This document shows, piece by piece, positions 41,624-49,483 of a DNA stretch of 64,000 nucleotides. The position numbers and the translations under genes were made by a program. The stretch lies in contig NZ_JAKWBN010000012.1 in assembly GCF_022511585.1 (NCBI RefSeq), positions 1 through 64,000 of the forward strand, written 5' to 3'. Source of the stretch: Shimazuella soli. Lineage in GTDB: Bacteria > Bacillota > Bacilli > Thermoactinomycetales > Thermoactinomycetaceae. The notes under the pieces were generated by a model. That model had not been told where the DNA came from, did not search any database, and worked only from the letters and a program-made list of their open reading frames with translations. The first letter of the stretch is position 1, and every line of letters begins with the position of its first letter.

Positions 41624-42784
41624 TCAGCTCTTTCCATGCTGATTATCTGTTGACTTATTTCCCTTTACGATCATCTGTGAAACTTTAGAAGGAGCACCCT
41701 TTACTTTTTTGGGTCTCAACTTTACATTTGGCACAGAATAGGTAGTAATAGTCACTTTACCCTCTTTCACCTGAGATCGGATTAGGATAGGTTTATCCAG
41801 ATTATTCTTAAAACGAAAATCAGGTCCTCCCCATGAAACAGTAGCATCTCGTCCGCTCGGTACATACGTCGTTAAGGAGTTAAAAGAAAATCTTTTTACA
41901 ATGAATAAACCAGCCTCATCTACACTATTGAATAAAGTAGAAGAAATTTGACAAATACCTCCACCAATTCCTTCACTATATTCTCCTTTCACTATCTTAC
42001 GAGCAACACGATAACCCTTTTGATATGTTCTTTCCCCTACAATCTTATTAAAAGAGAAAATCTCTCCTGGAAGCAAAATGATGTTATTGATAGATTTAGA
42101 AGCTATGCGCATGTTGTTCGTTCGAATTGTATTTCTCCGATCGAAATAGGTGGTATAGCTACCGATCACTTTCTTATCAACTTGTTTGAGCATGGCAGCC
42201 GTTACACTTGGGAGCTTGGTCACCATCTTTAATTGCTGGGGCTTATTGATGATTTTTTCAGGATGGTTTTCCCAATATGTCAGTTGCTTTTCATCCATTA
42301 CGGAACCAACTTTTTCTGGTTTGATTTTATTACCAAATCGATCTTGATCCGCATTTCTTGGAGGGGTGTTTACTTGCCGCTTTAGCTGTTCAAACCATGT
42401 TAGAAGCTCCCATTTATCAATCGATGAAAAGTCCTTTCCATCATATCCGATTTTATTCAAATCTAACGAAAACGTTTTCTCCTTCCATTTCAATATGATA
42501 TGAGCATTCCAAATGTTTTTCGTTTGCTTCACAGGCTCCTTATCTGCCAAACAAGTAATGATCCATTTGTAGGAAAATACCACAAAAATACTTCCTACTA
42601 CTAAGAACAAACTAATAAGTGCAGTTATTAAAACTTTTTTATGGCCAAGCCACAGTAAAAAACAATTATGATTCTCTTCCTCTAACTCCATTATTTGCGG
42701 TTGGAAAAGAACTAATTGGTGTTCCTGGTTGTCGTTTGCTTTTCGATTTGTAACTCCTTCTTCATTCGAATTATTTTTATCCAC
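41624..42784 (-). CDS. VanW-family membrane-anchored protein
   Basis: The 386-residue product has a charged N-terminal cytoplasmic tail (1-48) and one membrane anchor (about 51-76). An extracellular region contains the VanW domain (about 205-350) with YTTYFDRRN, IILLPGEIFSFN, GGGICQISSTLFN and SWGGPDFRF. VanW proteins accompany cell-wall functions, including some vancomycin-resistance clusters, but their biochemical role is not known. No van genes are nearby. It follows mutY by 13 bases on the same strand, so cotranscription is likely. Confidence 0.9.
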   Translation of the reverse strand: MDKNNSNEEGVTNRKANDNQEHQLVLFQPQIMELEEENHNCFLLWLGHKKVLITALISLFLVVGSIFVVFSYKWIITCLADKEPVKQTKNIWNAHIILKWKEKTFSLDLNKIGYDGKDFSSIDKWELLTWFEQLKRQVNTPPRNADQDRFGNKIKPEKVGSVMDEKQLTYWENHPEKIINKPQQLKMVTKLPSVTAAMLKQVDKKVIGSYTTYFDRRNTIRTNNMRIASKSINNIILLPGEIFSFNKIVGERTYQKGYRVARKIVKGEYSEGIGGGICQISSTLFNSVDEAGLFIVKRFSFNSLTTYVPSGRDATVSWGGPDFRFKNNLDKPILIRSQVKEGKVTITTYSVPNVKLRPKKVKGAPSKVSQMIVKGNKSTDNQHGKS

Positions 42785-42797
42785 GATTCTCTCTCCC

Positions 42798-43871
42798 TTA
42801 ATTTCTATATCCTAACTGCTCTAATGCTTTTAGATATACCTTAGGAAAGGCGAAATCGGAAATAGCATGCTGCTCTACCCAGATGGAACGTTTTGGAAGA
42901 AACTCAGGGGGTTGATCAAGCTCTATCGGTATCAGCACAATTTTCCAATGACGATGACTAAATATGTGATCAAAGTAGTATATATCTTTAGAGATTTTAG
43001 CAGAATATCCATTTATCTCACAATATTCTTCCACTTGTTGTAGATGTGGCATTTCTTCCATACGATCTTCGGTAGGAAGAGACCACATGTTAGCTAGTAA
43101 ACCTGAAGCTGGTCTTTTCACCACTAAAAGTTTACGATTGAAAGTAACTGCATACATCATGATGGAAATTTTCTCTGGTGCTCTTGCTTTCTTTTTTATA
43201 GGTAATACTTTTTCTAAACCTTTCTCATAAGCTAAACAAGAATCGTTTACTGGACAAAATAAACATTGCGGCGATTTAGGTGTGCAGACTGTAGCCCCCA
43301 GTTCCATCAATGCCTGATTAAAATCACCAGGAGAATGATCTGGGATCAATAGTTCCGCAACCTCCTCCATTTTCTTTCGTGTAGCTGGCTTAGCAATATC
43401 GTCTTCTAACGCAAAGATACGAGAAAAAACACGCATCACATTTCCATCTACAGCTGGCACTTTTTGATTATATGCAATACTTAAAACAGCACCAGTTGTG
43501 TATGGTCCTATACCCTTTAGTTTGGAAATTTCTGTCTTTCTGTTTGGGATCTGACCACCATATATAGCTACAACTTCCTTCACTGCGGCATGTAGATTTC
43601 GTGCTCTTGAATAATATCCAAGACCTTCCCACAATTTCACGACTTCATCATCATTTGCAGCTGCTAGATCATATACAGTAGGGAAACGAGAAATAAAACG
43701 TTCGAAATAGGGGATAACAGTTGCCACTTTGGTTTGTTGTAACATGATTTCTGAAACCAGGGTATAATAAGCATTTGAATGTCTTCTCCAAGGTAAATCC
43801 CGCTTATTTGCGTTATACCACCCTAGTAAGGAATTTTGTATATGAGGAATATCTTGTTGTATGATTTCCAT
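42798..43871 (-). CDS. mutY: A/G-specific adenine DNA glycosylase
   Basis: MutY removes adenine paired with 8-oxoguanine. The 357-residue product has catalytic Glu41 in SEIMLQQTKV, the helix-hairpin-helix LKGIGPYTTGAV, and Asp142 in VDGNVMRV. A [4Fe-4S] motif Cys-x6-Cys-x2-Cys-x5-Cys in CTPKSPQCLFCPVNDSC is followed by a C-terminal Nudix-like domain (about 230-355) that recognises 8-oxoG. It is divergent from yfhP across a 640-base gap. In B. subtilis mutY (yfhQ) also lies next to yfhP. Confidence 0.96.
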   Translation of the reverse strand: MEIIQQDIPHIQNSLLGWYNANKRDLPWRRHSNAYYTLVSEIMLQQTKVATVIPYFERFISRFPTVYDLAAANDDEVVKLWEGLGYYSRARNLHAAVKEVVAIYGGQIPNRKTEISKLKGIGPYTTGAVLSIAYNQKVPAVDGNVMRVFSRIFALEDDIAKPATRKKMEEVAELLIPDHSPGDFNQALMELGATVCTPKSPQCLFCPVNDSCLAYEKGLEKVLPIKKKARAPEKISIMMYAVTFNRKLLVVKRPASGLLANMWSLPTEDRMEEMPHLQQVEEYCEINGYSAKISKDIYYFDHIFSHRHWKIVLIPIELDQPPEFLPKRSIWVEQHAISDFAFPKVYLKALEQLGYRN

Positions 43872-44515
43872 AATTTGTACATCCTTTTCTATGTAACTCT
43901 CTATTTATTATATATGGAAAGTGAGAAAAAACGGAAAAATCTTATGGAGACATATACCTTCTCTTTAATACAAATATAAATTGTATATATATAAAGAACA
44001 ACAAATTCAGGAATTTCATGCTAAAATATCAAAATAATAGTCAACAAATGTTAGTATGTAAGTGCTTTCATCATTTTTCCCAAACAAAAACTTGCACAAA
44101 GAAAAAGAATAAGCTAATGATAAGTAAATGGAATATTAAGCATATTGTCTAAAAAATTACATTTCTATGAGAAATACAAAATACGTCCTGTCATTCATTC
44201 GCATGGTGACAAAACTATATTACAATACTATACCATTAGAGCACCTTCTTTTTAAAGGTGCGGAGTAAAGAACGTTACGATCCAAAATAAAAAATACGGA
44301 AACAACAAAGAAGGATTGGATAAAAAAAAGCAGATAAACCCACAAGACTTCCACCATAAATACGTATTTGCGAATTACTGTAATCTCGAAAGTACGAATA
44401 AAAAAAGCGAGGTGAAAAGCTGCTACAAAAGGTGGAAGCAACATATGCAAAATGTCCTTTACCACTTAATCGAACGAAATAGGATGTTTTTCTATGTTTG
44501 TAGTAGCAGGAAAAA
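43872..44515. other. Long intergenic region between mutY and yfhP
   Basis: About 640 AT-rich bases between divergent genes. It holds a possible promoter (GTGACA at about 44206, 17 bases, TATACC) and a hairpin GCACCTT / AAGGTGC at 44241-44261. A weak open frame from a TTG at 44316 has no recognisable product. A long 5' leader of yfhP or a small RNA is possible; nothing is certain. Confidence 0.4.
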
Positions 44516-45493
44516 ATGGATACTGGTACTCACTTCGTGATGGGCATTGGTTTATATGGGCTAACACATCTAGATCCAAGCGTAACTAACAATCCAGATA
44601 TGCTCTACGCTGCCTTGCTCGGAACCGTAATCGGGTCTCAAGCACCTGATCTCGACACGCTATACCGACTAAAAGGAAATGCCATCTATGTTCGGAATCA
44701 TAGGGGATGGACTCATTCTTCTCCAATGATTTTTATCTGGCCGACTATTATTTCATTCATTATTTCCTTATTCCTACCAGTTCCCTCTTTTCTCACCCTT
44801 TGGTTATGGACTTGTCTTGCTGTCTTCATCCATATTTTCATCGATTGTTTTAATACTTATGGAACACAAGCTTTACGCCCCTTCAGACGGGATTGGATTT
44901 CCCTTAATATCATCAATATTTTCGATCCTGTTATTTTTGGATTACATCTAATTGGCTTTGTATGTTGGTATTTCTTTCGAACAAGCGAAGGAATGATTTT
45001 TGCGATTATTTATCTCCTTCTCATTTCATATGTTGCTTGGAGAACGATTGTCCACCATCAAGTAACCAAATGGGTAAAACAGGAAACAAAACTTATAGGA
45101 AAATATACCGTTATCCCTACCTACCGCTTGAGAAATTGGAACGTAATCGTAGAGATGAAAGACAGAGTTCAAATGGGGGAAATTCGGAGCGGTAGATTGG
45201 TGTGGACAGGAACAATCACAACGGAAGATAAAAACCATCTAGCAACGCTAAAATCAAAGGAATGTAATGCTGTAGCTTCTTTCCTATCATTCACTTCTTA
45301 TGGTTATCCCCAAGTTTTAACAAGAGAAAATGGATATGTTGTCAAATGGTTAGATGTTCGATACTACCACAAAAAACAGTTCCCTTTTGTCGCTGTGGCT
45401 CACCTCGATCAAAACTATGATATCATCTTCTCTTTTATCGGCTGGTTAAGTGACAAACAGGCTGAAAAAAGAGCTGAAAATATAGCAAAATAA
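44516..45493 (+). CDS. yfhP: YfhP, DUF457-type membrane-bound metal-dependent hydrolase
   Basis: The 325-residue product begins MDTGTHFVMGIG and has several membrane segments with the DUF457 residues HRGWTHS (about 62-68), APDLDTLYRL before it, and FIDCFNTYG after it. A soluble C-terminal part (about 190-325) follows. His and Asp in these blocks are likely metal ligands facing the membrane surface. In B. subtilis YfhP is a reported repressor of its own region. The neighbourhood with mutY is conserved. AGGAAAAA precedes the ATG. Confidence 0.9.
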   Translation: MDTGTHFVMGIGLYGLTHLDPSVTNNPDMLYAALLGTVIGSQAPDLDTLYRLKGNAIYVRNHRGWTHSSPMIFIWPTIISFIISLFLPVPSFLTLWLWTCLAVFIHIFIDCFNTYGTQALRPFRRDWISLNIINIFDPVIFGLHLIGFVCWYFFRTSEGMIFAIIYLLLISYVAWRTIVHHQVTKWVKQETKLIGKYTVIPTYRLRNWNVIVEMKDRVQMGEIRSGRLVWTGTITTEDKNHLATLKSKECNAVASFLSFTSYGYPQVLTRENGYVVKWLDVRYYHKKQFPFVAVAHLDQNYDIIFSFIGWLSDKQAEKRAENIAK

Positions 45494-45521
45494 GCTATAC
45501 TGTTTACCGAGGTGATACAAA

Positions 45522-46442
45522 ATGTCCATATTTTTAACGACCACCAACATGATGGATTTGGTAATCCAACATACGAAAAATCTATTTACCTCTATTGTGA
45601 AAGACCCAGTCTCCAATCTGATAGCTCCACTATTGGAAATTGTGTTTGTGATTATCCTCACTTATGTAGCGGTAAAGTTACTAGATCGGGTGGTAGACCA
45701 TACTTTCAAGTGGAGTAAAGTAGAAACAAACAAGGCACATACCCTGCGAAAACTGATTAAATCAGTAGTCCACTATACACTGTATTTTATCGCCTTACTA
45801 ACGGTATTGTCGAAATTCGGGATTAACCTCGGTCCAGTACTCGCAGGGGCAGGAATTTTAGGTTTAGCTATCGGTTTTGGAGCTCAGAGTCTGGTAAAAG
45901 ACGTGATCACCGGATTTTTCTTGATCTTTGAGCGTCAATTAGAGGTAGGAGATATTGTGGAAATCAACGGTCTTATCCGCGGTACAGTAGAAGAAGTAGG
46001 TCTACGTATTACCAAAATCCGTGAATACAACCAACGTCTACACTATCTTGCAAACGGTACGATTACACAAGTAACCAACTATAACCGAGAAAAAATGCGC
46101 TCAATTGTCCCGATCACTGTTCCTTATGAATCTAATCTCGATGTAGTGTCAAAAGCGCTCGAAGAAGTAGTGGAAAAGATTGGCGTTAAATTTAAAGATC
46201 ATCTTGTAGAACAGCCAGAAGTAGTAGGAGTTACCAATATCGATCAAAATGGGGTGCAATTTACCATCACTGCCCTCAGTGACCCTGATGAATATTGGAA
46301 CTTAGAGAGAGAAATGAGAAAAGAGAGCGTCTTAGTTCTACGTCAGCATAACATCCACATCGCCTATCCAAGAAGTGTCTTATACAGTCCAGAGCAAATA
46401 AATGAACTACAGTCTTCACAAAAAGTGACAGCTGGAAAATAA
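45522..46442 (+). CDS. MscS-family mechanosensitive channel
   Basis: ACCGAGGTGATACAA precedes the ATG at 45522. The 306-residue product has three membrane segments. The pore helix TM3 is visible as AGAGILGLAIGFGAQSLVKD with the Gly/Ala pattern of MscS. The beta domain has LEVGDIVEINGLIRGTVEEVGLR, and the C-terminal alpha/beta part has NIHIAYPRSVLY. Such channels open under membrane tension and release solutes on osmotic downshock. It follows yfhP by 28 bases and may be cotranscribed. A strong terminator lies 150 bases further. Confidence 0.93.
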   Translation: MSIFLTTTNMMDLVIQHTKNLFTSIVKDPVSNLIAPLLEIVFVIILTYVAVKLLDRVVDHTFKWSKVETNKAHTLRKLIKSVVHYTLYFIALLTVLSKFGINLGPVLAGAGILGLAIGFGAQSLVKDVITGFFLIFERQLEVGDIVEINGLIRGTVEEVGLRITKIREYNQRLHYLANGTITQVTNYNREKMRSIVPITVPYESNLDVVSKALEEVVEKIGVKFKDHLVEQPEVVGVTNIDQNGVQFTITALSDPDEYWNLEREMRKESVLVLRQHNIHIAYPRSVLYSPEQINELQSSQKVTAGK

Positions 46443-46590
46443 TCCTGCTGTCAGTGGAATCTCATTTAACTGCAAACTTCTTTTCAGGCTAACTCCATGA
46501 CCTCTTTTTCAAATGTATCCATTAAAAGAAATTCCCAATAAACTTCAGCCTCTAATTGCATTCGGTACCATCCAGTTTCAATAAAATACA

Positions 46591-46624
46591 AAAACAGGCT
46601 ATCCTCACAATAGCCTGTTTTCTA
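46591..46624. terminator. Terminator between the MscS gene and the secreted repeat protein
   Basis: Stem AAAACAGGCTAT / ATAGCCTGTTTT (12 bp, loop of seven). It lies between convergent genes; the nearer stop is at 46631. Confidence 0.85.
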
Positions 46625-46630
46625 TGAACA

Positions 46631-47842
46631 TTATTTCGATAAACCTGCTTCTTTAACTAAGATTTTCCATGTCAATGGACCTGGATATCCATCTGCATCT
46701 CCTGCTAGTTCTTTGTGATCTTTTTGGAATCGTTGTAAAGAACGACGATCCACATCAGTAAAGGTAGGAGTAGGACCTACTTTGTAATATCCTTTTCCAC
46801 CTTTGCCATATCCCGCTTTGGTCAACATTTCACCTAGTTTTTCTACATATGGACTCTTTTTCCCTAGAACAAAACATTCTGCACCTGGGAATTTAGGAGC
46901 TTTTCCTGAGTAAACGACTTTTTTACACTTATCAGATGTGTCACTAGGTTTTTTGTCTGGCTTTTTACCTGGTTTTTGCTCAGGTTGTGTGGAGTTTCCA
47001 CTAGGTTTTGTGCCTGTTTTTTTAGCGCCTGCTACTAGCATATTCCACGTTTTTTCACCTGGATAACCATCTGCCATTCTGCTAAGTTCACGATGAGACG
47101 CTTGGAATGCTCGTACCGCATTTACTTCCGCTTGGGTAAAGCGAGGACCTTTTGTAATGCCTTTTGCTCCATTTTTAATTAATAATTCATCTAAAACTTC
47201 TACATAAGGTGTTTTTTGACCAAGCTTAAAGCAATTCGCCCCTGGGAATTTGTACTTATCTCCACTGATTGACTTACATTTTGCAGGTAACCCACTACTA
47301 GAAGATGTACCGTTTGGCTTACTTGGTTTGCTTGGTGCTGGCGATGGAGTTACTCTTGCTGATGAAGGTGAAACATAATAGTACAGATAAGCAGTTTTTC
47401 CGTCTTTTGTATTGTTAACTACAGTAAACTTTAACTTATACTTTTTACCGTTTTTTAGTTTCAGTCCATCTAGCCAAAAGCCAACAAAATTTTTATCGCT
47501 ATAACCTTTATAGCACTTTATTTTTAAAGCCTTTTTGGAGATACTTTTACCATTCTCATCTGCTGCTGCAACAATTAATTGCAAATCAGATTTACCAGAT
47601 TTCGCATCGGCTTCCGAGCATAAGATCGAACCTCCAACATCTGTAACATCTCCATATTGCGTCCATACCGAAGAAAATGATTTTGCTTTTGTTTTTGGAT
47701 TTAAGTCTAGAACATCTCTTTCTTGCTTCACACTATACACAGGATCATCATCTGGTCTAGCAAATGCACTTCCCATAGTCAACATAAATATTAAGATAAA
47801 AGCAATCGAAAGTAACGGAATCTTGGAGAATTTCTTACTCAT
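46631..47842 (-). CDS. Secreted protein with two actinomycete-like peptidoglycan-binding repeats
   Basis: The 403-residue product has a signal peptide (1-28, cleaved after SAFA). A beta-rich N-terminal domain (about 29-165) and a Pro/Ser linker follow. Two similar domains of about 85 residues come next, one near 188-275 and one near 305-400. Each runs KFPGAxCFxLG, K-(T/S)-PYVE, a block FTxxxxxxxxxFQxxHxEL and ends ADGYPGxxTW. That order is the peptidoglycan-binding repeat frequent in Streptomyces secreted proteins. The linker has PGKKPDKKPSD. It probably attaches to the cell wall. Acquisition from, or shared descent with, actinomycetes is possible. Confidence 0.85.
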   Translation of the reverse strand: MSKKFSKIPLLSIAFILIFMLTMGSAFARPDDDPVYSVKQERDVLDLNPKTKAKSFSSVWTQYGDVTDVGGSILCSEADAKSGKSDLQLIVAAADENGKSISKKALKIKCYKGYSDKNFVGFWLDGLKLKNGKKYKLKFTVVNNTKDGKTAYLYYYVSPSSARVTPSPAPSKPSKPNGTSSSSGLPAKCKSISGDKYKFPGANCFKLGQKTPYVEVLDELLIKNGAKGITKGPRFTQAEVNAVRAFQASHRELSRMADGYPGEKTWNMLVAGAKKTGTKPSGNSTQPEQKPGKKPDKKPSDTSDKCKKVVYSGKAPKFPGAECFVLGKKSPYVEKLGEMLTKAGYGKGGKGYYKVGPTPTFTDVDRRSLQRFQKDHKELAGDADGYPGPLTWKILVKEAGLSK

Positions 47843-48039
47843 TGAGTCAACCCCTCCTCATGATTTTCTGTATTGCAATAATTGCAACACTCTACTAAAT
47901 TGTATACTTTTTGAACGACATAAAAAATACATTAGCATTATTGTCGAAAATAAGTCTAACGTTGCTTCTCATGTCGAAGTAGTATTTTTATGAAATTCCC
48001 ACCTTTACATTTATAGACACGAATATATCCAATAAAAAA

Positions 48040-48065
48040 AGAACTCCAAAAATTGGAATTCTGTT
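48040..48065 (-). terminator. Terminator of the 51-residue membrane protein gene
   Basis: Stem GAACTCCAA / TTGGAATTC (one mismatch) lies 16 bases beyond the stop at 48079. On the minus strand a run of seven Ts follows (AAAAAAA at 48034-48040 on the plus strand). Confidence 0.65.
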
Positions 48066-48078
48066 TTATGTAGTCAAT

Positions 48079-48234
48079 CTATACCAAATATGTCTCCACA
48101 CCAACAGCTACTAAAGCGGCAACAGCTACTGATATGACAATCCAAAATACCATCCTGCCTATATCTCGTTTCAATACTCCCATTTCATCAACTGCCGCAA
48201 CTCTTGGCTCTCTTGCTTGCTTCTTTTTTGCCAC
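48079..48234 (-). CDS. Small single-span membrane protein (51 residues)
   Basis: GAGGAG lies eight bases before the GTG at 48234. The product begins MAKKKQAREPRVAAVDEMG, continues with a basic stretch LKRDIGR, and has one membrane helix (about 28-46, MVFWIVISVAVAALVAVGV). Topology would be N-terminus inside. Good ribosome binding site, normal codon use and its own terminator argue for a real gene despite the small size. It is not similar to anything that I can name; the general layout recalls SecE, but the conserved SecE residues are absent. Confidence 0.7.
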   Translation of the reverse strand: MAKKKQAREPRVAAVDEMGVLKRDIGRMVFWIVISVAVAALVAVGVETYLV

Positions 48235-48294
48235 GAACCATTCTCCTCACTTCCTATTAGTAGTATTAGCTTACCATCTCTATACAAGAAAAAA

Positions 48295-48790
48295 AACCAC
48301 TTGACCACTCCCCACGCGTGAACGCGGGAGATTCTTGGGTAATCTTCAGTACTCCGAAGAAATTTACCAAGCTCAGACCGCGAGCCCCGTGGCGATTAAT
48401 CTTCTACCTACTTGGACAATGTTTATCGCTGCATTGATGTCCCGATCATGGTGTTCCTTGCAGTTTGGGCATGTCCATTCTCTTAGTCGAAGTTCTTTTA
48501 CTTCTTTGTTTTTGTGTCCACAGGAAGAGCAACGCTGACTGGATGGGAACGACTTTCCAACTCTCACTAGCGTTCTTCCATATTCTTTGGATTTGTATTC
48601 CAGCATGGAAACAAATTCCGACCACGATGCATCCGTGATAGATTTTGCTAATGTTTTAACGTGTTTTGCAAAGAACAATAAATGTCAGGCTTGCAAGAGA
48701 GGAAAATCACCTCTCCCTCGCCTGACGCTAGCTCTCATCCTCATAGCTGAAGCTAGGGGTTTTCTTGCTCGCAAAGATATAAAAGTGGTT
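48295..48790 (-). mobile_element. IS605/IS1341-family element reduced by internal deletion
   Basis: The unit has at its left a GC-rich end (CCACGCGTGAACGCGGGAG at about 48312-48330) typical of tnpB right ends. A short tnpB 3' part lies at 48373-48678. At the right, hairpins GAGAGG / CCTCTC (about 48700-48719) and CTAGCT / AGCTAG resemble IS605 left-end structures. No tnpA is present and most of tnpB is gone. It lies between a small membrane protein gene and the LysM-3D gene. The boundaries are approximate. Confidence 0.65.
48373..48678 (-). pseudogene. tnpB: TnpB (IS605 OrfB) C-terminal fragment
   Basis: The fragment of about 100 residues holds the TnpB end: [35 protein letters not shown], a second zinc pair CPNC, and the last RuvC motif [10 protein letters not shown]. 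The N-terminal helical part and the first two RuvC acidic residues are absent. Upstream sequence joins directly to the left-end hairpins, so the gene lost its 5' two-thirds by deletion. The 3' end and downstream region, which in intact elements give the omega RNA, are still there. No nuclease activity is expected. Confidence 0.88.
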
Positions 48791-48794
48791 GATT

Positions 48795-49415
48795 TTAGTC
48801 GATCAGCTCTACCTTTCTCCCATATTGAACGCCAAAAGCTTTTGCCATTTGAAGATCCGAAATGTAGACATCGATATGATTGCCTTTGATTGCACCTCCG
48901 ACATCTTGTGCGATTCGGTAGCCGATACCTTCAATATAGACCCTTGAGCCAATAGGGATCACCTTTGGATCTACAGCTACAGTAACTCCATCTTGAACAG
49001 GTGCTCCACTGGAGGTGATACCATAATAAGGATCGTTTGGCCTTTTATTTGTTGATTCATATCCAGACGTATAGGCCGTAAGTTTAAAAGTCCCTAGTAA
49101 TTTCCCTCTTGAAAAAGCAGTTGTGGTAACTTCCTTCTCTTCACTCGTACTATTTACTTCGTCTTGTGATATTTGATTTGGGATACAAATTCGCTGGCCT
49201 ATATGAATCAAAGACGGATTGGTGATATGATTTACTTTCGCAATTTGATCAACACTAGTGTGATACTTTTTGGCCAAAGCATATAAGGTATCTCCTTGTT
49301 GAATACGCACGGTTTCCAAAGTTTTCACTGTTTCTGCTGAGCTTTGACTGACAAAAAGAACCATTACCACAAGTGTAATGACGGGTACGATAAATGTCAT
49401 TTTGTTTTTACACAT
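48795..49415 (-). CDS. Secreted LysM / 3D-domain protein (YocH-like)
   Basis: The 206-residue product has a signal peptide (1-27, ending SSA). One LysM domain (about 36-79, QQGDTLYALAKKYHTS) binds peptidoglycan. A C-terminal 3D domain (about 105-206) carries the three Asp residues that name it: Asp149 (VAVDP), Asp171 (QDVGGAIKG) and Asp182 (HIDVY). This fold is related to lytic transglycosylases such as MltA; Bacillus YocH and YabE-type proteins share it. It is probably a cell-wall hydrolase acting outside the membrane. GGGAGGGG precedes the ATG. The stop codon is close to the insertion remnant. Confidence 0.92.
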   Translation of the reverse strand: MCKNKMTFIVPVITLVVMVLFVSQSSAETVKTLETVRIQQGDTLYALAKKYHTSVDQIAKVNHITNPSLIHIGQRICIPNQISQDEVNSTSEEKEVTTTAFSRGKLLGTFKLTAYTSGYESTNKRPNDPYYGITSSGAPVQDGVTVAVDPKVIPIGSRVYIEGIGYRIAQDVGGAIKGNHIDVYISDLQMAKAFGVQYGRKVELID

Positions 49416-49483
49416 AAAAATCCCCTCCCTTGAAAAAACTGTTACCAGCTTTCTCCAGATGGAAGAGATTTATACCTGCTGAT

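Noticed and set aside
41624-42784. VanW gene as evidence of a vancomycin-resistance cluster
   Set aside because: No vanHAX, vanRS or ligase genes are near, and lone VanW-domain proteins are common in Firmicutes.
44220-44540. Two overlapping open frames on opposite strands between mutY and yfhP
   Set aside because: The minus one has no ribosome binding site. The plus one needs a TTG start and yields no recognisable protein; gamma-type SASP was considered, but its repeats are absent.
46443-46625. Minus-strand open stretch reading ETGWYRMQLEAEVYWEF...
   Set aside because: It looks somewhat coding but overlaps the terminator, starts after a stop codon inside the hairpin and has no ribosome binding site; at best a fragment of 25-45 codons.
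48373-48678. TnpB fragment as an active RNA-guided nuclease
   Set aside because: The first RuvC acidic residues and the whole N-terminal half are missing.
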